Shown here piece by piece: positions 62,601 through 64,000 of a DNA stretch of 64,000 nucleotides. The stretch's first letter is position 1. Every line of letters starts with the position of its first letter. Both the position numbers and the translations under genes were made by a program. The notes below the pieces were generated by a model. It was not told the DNA's origin and made no database searches. It worked only from the letters and a program-made list of their open reading frames with translations. The stretch covers positions 1 to 64,000 of the forward strand of contig JAVKOQ010000074.1 of NCBI GenBank assembly GCA_031835245.1, in the 5' to 3' direction. The stretch comes from Balamuthia mandrillaris. Lineage: Eukaryota > Discosea > Longamoebia > Balamuthiidae.

Positions 62601-63945
62601 AGAGAGAGGAAACCACTAAAGAAGAAAGAGAAGATGGTTGTTGCTGTTGTTGCTGACTTGTAAGTACAGAAGAGGAGGAATCAGGTGATAACGAATTGTT
62701 GTTGCGAAGAGGTTTTAGGCGATTGCGACACGACTTTTGTCGGGTGGCAAAGATATAGCGACCCAATTTATATTTATCCATTTTGCTATGAAGAAATAAC
62801 TCCTGTTGCGTTTGTTTCAGAGAAAGCCAAAGCGAAAACCTTTCCAAAGAGAAAGAGAACGAGACGAGAGAAAAGCACCAACAAACAAACAAACAAACAA
62901 ACAAACAAACAAACAAACAAACAAACAAACAAACAAACAAACAAACAAACAAACAAACAAACAAACAAACAAACAAACAAACAAACAAACAAACAAACAA
63001 ACAAACAAGCAAACCTGAGACTGGTGCCCCAAGATAATGAGGTTGCGAGTGGTAGAGCCCTGGCCAAAGGCCTTGTCCAACAGCCCTCTCCACACGCAGT
63101 GGTCTTGCCCTACCCTCCGCAGCAGCCGGCAGACCGAGGCCAAGCGCAGCACGTCCTCAAAGCTCTCCAGGTGCATGAAGATCATGACGATGAGCTCTAC
63201 GGGGAGGGAGGTCAGTCGAAAGGGAGTGGAGCACCGTTCCCCTCTCGTTGTGTGTGGCGTCCCTGTAAGCTCTCAGGCTCTCGTTGCTGAGACAGGAGTA
63301 CTCGTCGTCACATTCTTGTTCTTCCTCTTCCTCTTCTTCTTCTTCTTCGTAGGAAGAAGAGGAGGAAGAGTCGCCTTCTTCGTGGGAAGAAGAGGAGGAA
63401 TTGTTTTCTTCCTCCGTTTCTCCATCTTCTTCGTCTTCTTCGTCTTCTTTATATTTTCTCGGCTTCCGTTTTTGATGAGAGAGGTGCTTTCTGAAGGCTT
63501 TCTTGCTGCTCCGGCGTAGCGCCGAGGAGGTGGTGGCAGGAATGGTTTTGGCAGAGTCTTTTTTCTTGGGGTCGGCGTTGTGGCGTCGCCGACCACGACT
63601 GGCAGAAGAAGAAGATGAACTAGAAGAAGGAGAGAAAGAGGAAATCAGAGGCAGGGAGTTGCGCTTCTCCGCTTTGTGTCTGCGGCGTTTGCTGTTCTTT
63701 CGTTTGTGGCGGTTGAGCACTATTTTCTCTTCCTCCTCGTCGTTTTGTGCCAGCTGTTGTTGTTGTTGTTGGTGCGGAGAAGACATCGATGAGGAAGAGG
63801 GAGAAGAATAAGGCGAAGGGATAGAAGAATGAACAAGCCCGCTGCTGAGGTCATCCAACAAAGCCTGCTGGATGCTGAGCTCCTCCTCCGCGCTGAGCCT
63901 GGTTTCCTGGTCCAACGTTAACAGCAGCTTGGATACCCGTTTCAT
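56330..63945 (-). CDS. Giant F-box / SPRY / LRR / TKL protein kinase
   Basis: Fourteen exons: 63015-63945, 62155-62802, 61553-62010, 61300-61481, 59725-61216, 59289-59567, 59046-59203, 58779-58942, 58550-58593, 58222-58483, 57995-58115, 57836-57927, 57578-57739 and 56330-57475; about 2,045 residues. Order: basic/Ser-rich start; F-box near 245-290 (LPVELIVMIFMHLESFEDVLRLASVCRLL); RanBPM-like SPRY, 525-800, with an acidic insert (LAYWTTQ, IGYHGSEG, GETIGCGFD, RIFFTHQG, VNFGKQAFLFDI); long RS/Lys-rich stretch; leucine-rich repeats 1,240-1,380 (LETLDLGKNF, LRTLHLNNNYLESLP); kinase about 1,385-1,665 (GHGAFSTVY, FALKKF, HCDIHSDN, DLGLSK, AAPEV); Ser-rich tail and a small fold WEELLKKAKDRL. The kinase residues are intact. 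The F-box lies one base out of frame with the 5' exon at 63201-63204. Confidence 0.82.
59576..59656. repeat. T homopolymer (about 80 bases, one interruption) in the kinase-gene intron
   Basis: T runs of about 22 and 58 separated by one A on the plus strand, so A-rich on the sense strand. It lies in the intron between the SPRY-linker exon and the first LRR exon. Confidence 0.9.
62878..63010. repeat. (AAAC)n microsatellite (about 32 units) in the kinase-gene intron
   Basis: Nearly perfect ACAA tetranucleotides, TTTG on the sense strand, filling the first intron of the F-box/SPRY/LRR/kinase gene. Confidence 0.93.
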
Positions 63946-64000
63946 TCTCCCTCGTTTTAAGGTTGTGGTGGTTGTTGTGTTGTGCGAAGAATAATCCTTT

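Noticed and set aside
62878..63010. CRISPR-like array
   Set aside because: A simple tetranucleotide repeat without spacers; the organism is a eukaryote.
62786..63067. CLFV-repeat protein
   Set aside because: It is a translation of the (TTTG)n intron; the flanking exons splice across it in frame.

Overview
The window is nuclear DNA from a unicellular eukaryote. It is gene dense on both strands. Most genes are split by several short GT-AG introns of roughly 65-350 nt (one reaches 731 nt), and intergenic gaps are a few hundred bases. Splice models that keep frame from start to stop were built for most genes. The gene set points to an amoebozoan: a Frizzled/Smoothened-like receptor of the kind expanded in Dictyostelium, PDK1, a PIP5K, a tandem-half phosphofructokinase, an ABITRAM/Simiate orthologue, a SPRY-LRR-kinase protein and a (TTAGGG)n tract. 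An Acanthamoeba/Balamuthia-like amoeba is my best guess. The assignment is inference and was not tested by a search.

Layout. 1-5.5 kb: the C-terminal piece of one gene (+), an acidic/Ser-rich orphan (-), an ALKBH1-type dioxygenase (-) and a mitochondrial p32/Mam33 protein (-). 6-11 kb: a Rab GTPase (-), divergent from a very charged Lys/Glu/Ser protein (+). 11-18.5 kb: a 13-exon NCL-type cation/Ca2+ exchanger (-), a PhyH-like dioxygenase (-) and peptidyl-tRNA hydrolase (+). 18.5-26.1 kb: a PIP5K fused to an N-terminal neuronal-calcium-sensor-like EF-hand module (-), a small ADF-H-like protein (+), ABITRAM (+) and the acidic hinge subunit of complex III (-). 26.9-37.8 kb: a KCTD9-like BTB/pentapeptide protein (-), PDK1 (+), an orphan with a SAP-like C-terminus (+) and ATP-PFK (-). 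38-44 kb: a TTAGGG tract, a single-pass membrane orphan (+), the Fz/Smo-like receptor (+) and a Cof-type HAD hydrolase (+). 44.4-53.4 kb: an EF-hand protein with a coiled coil of about 1,050 residues (+), a CsbD-like stress protein (+), an F-box/SPRY protein (-) and a SAM-RBR ubiquitin ligase (-). 54.3-64 kb: a secreted protein made of 35 heptads (-), a 5S rRNA gene (+) preceded by three truncated copies of its own 5' end, and a giant F-box/SPRY/LRR/TKL-kinase gene (-) that may carry a one-base frameshift.

Themes. Signalling and ubiquitin functions cluster here: PIP5K makes PI(4,5)P2, the precursor of the PIP3 that PDK1 PH domains usually read; two EF-hand proteins and a Ca2+ exchanger bind or move Ca2+; and three proteins carry F-box or RBR ubiquitin modules. 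There is no sign of operons. Very long microsatellites fill many introns and are nearly always pyrimidine-rich on the sense strand of the host gene. Strongest oddities: the F-box-SPRY-LRR-kinase protein, the NCS-PIP5K fusion, the YDGGDV heptad protein and the 5S gene with its 5'-end repeats.
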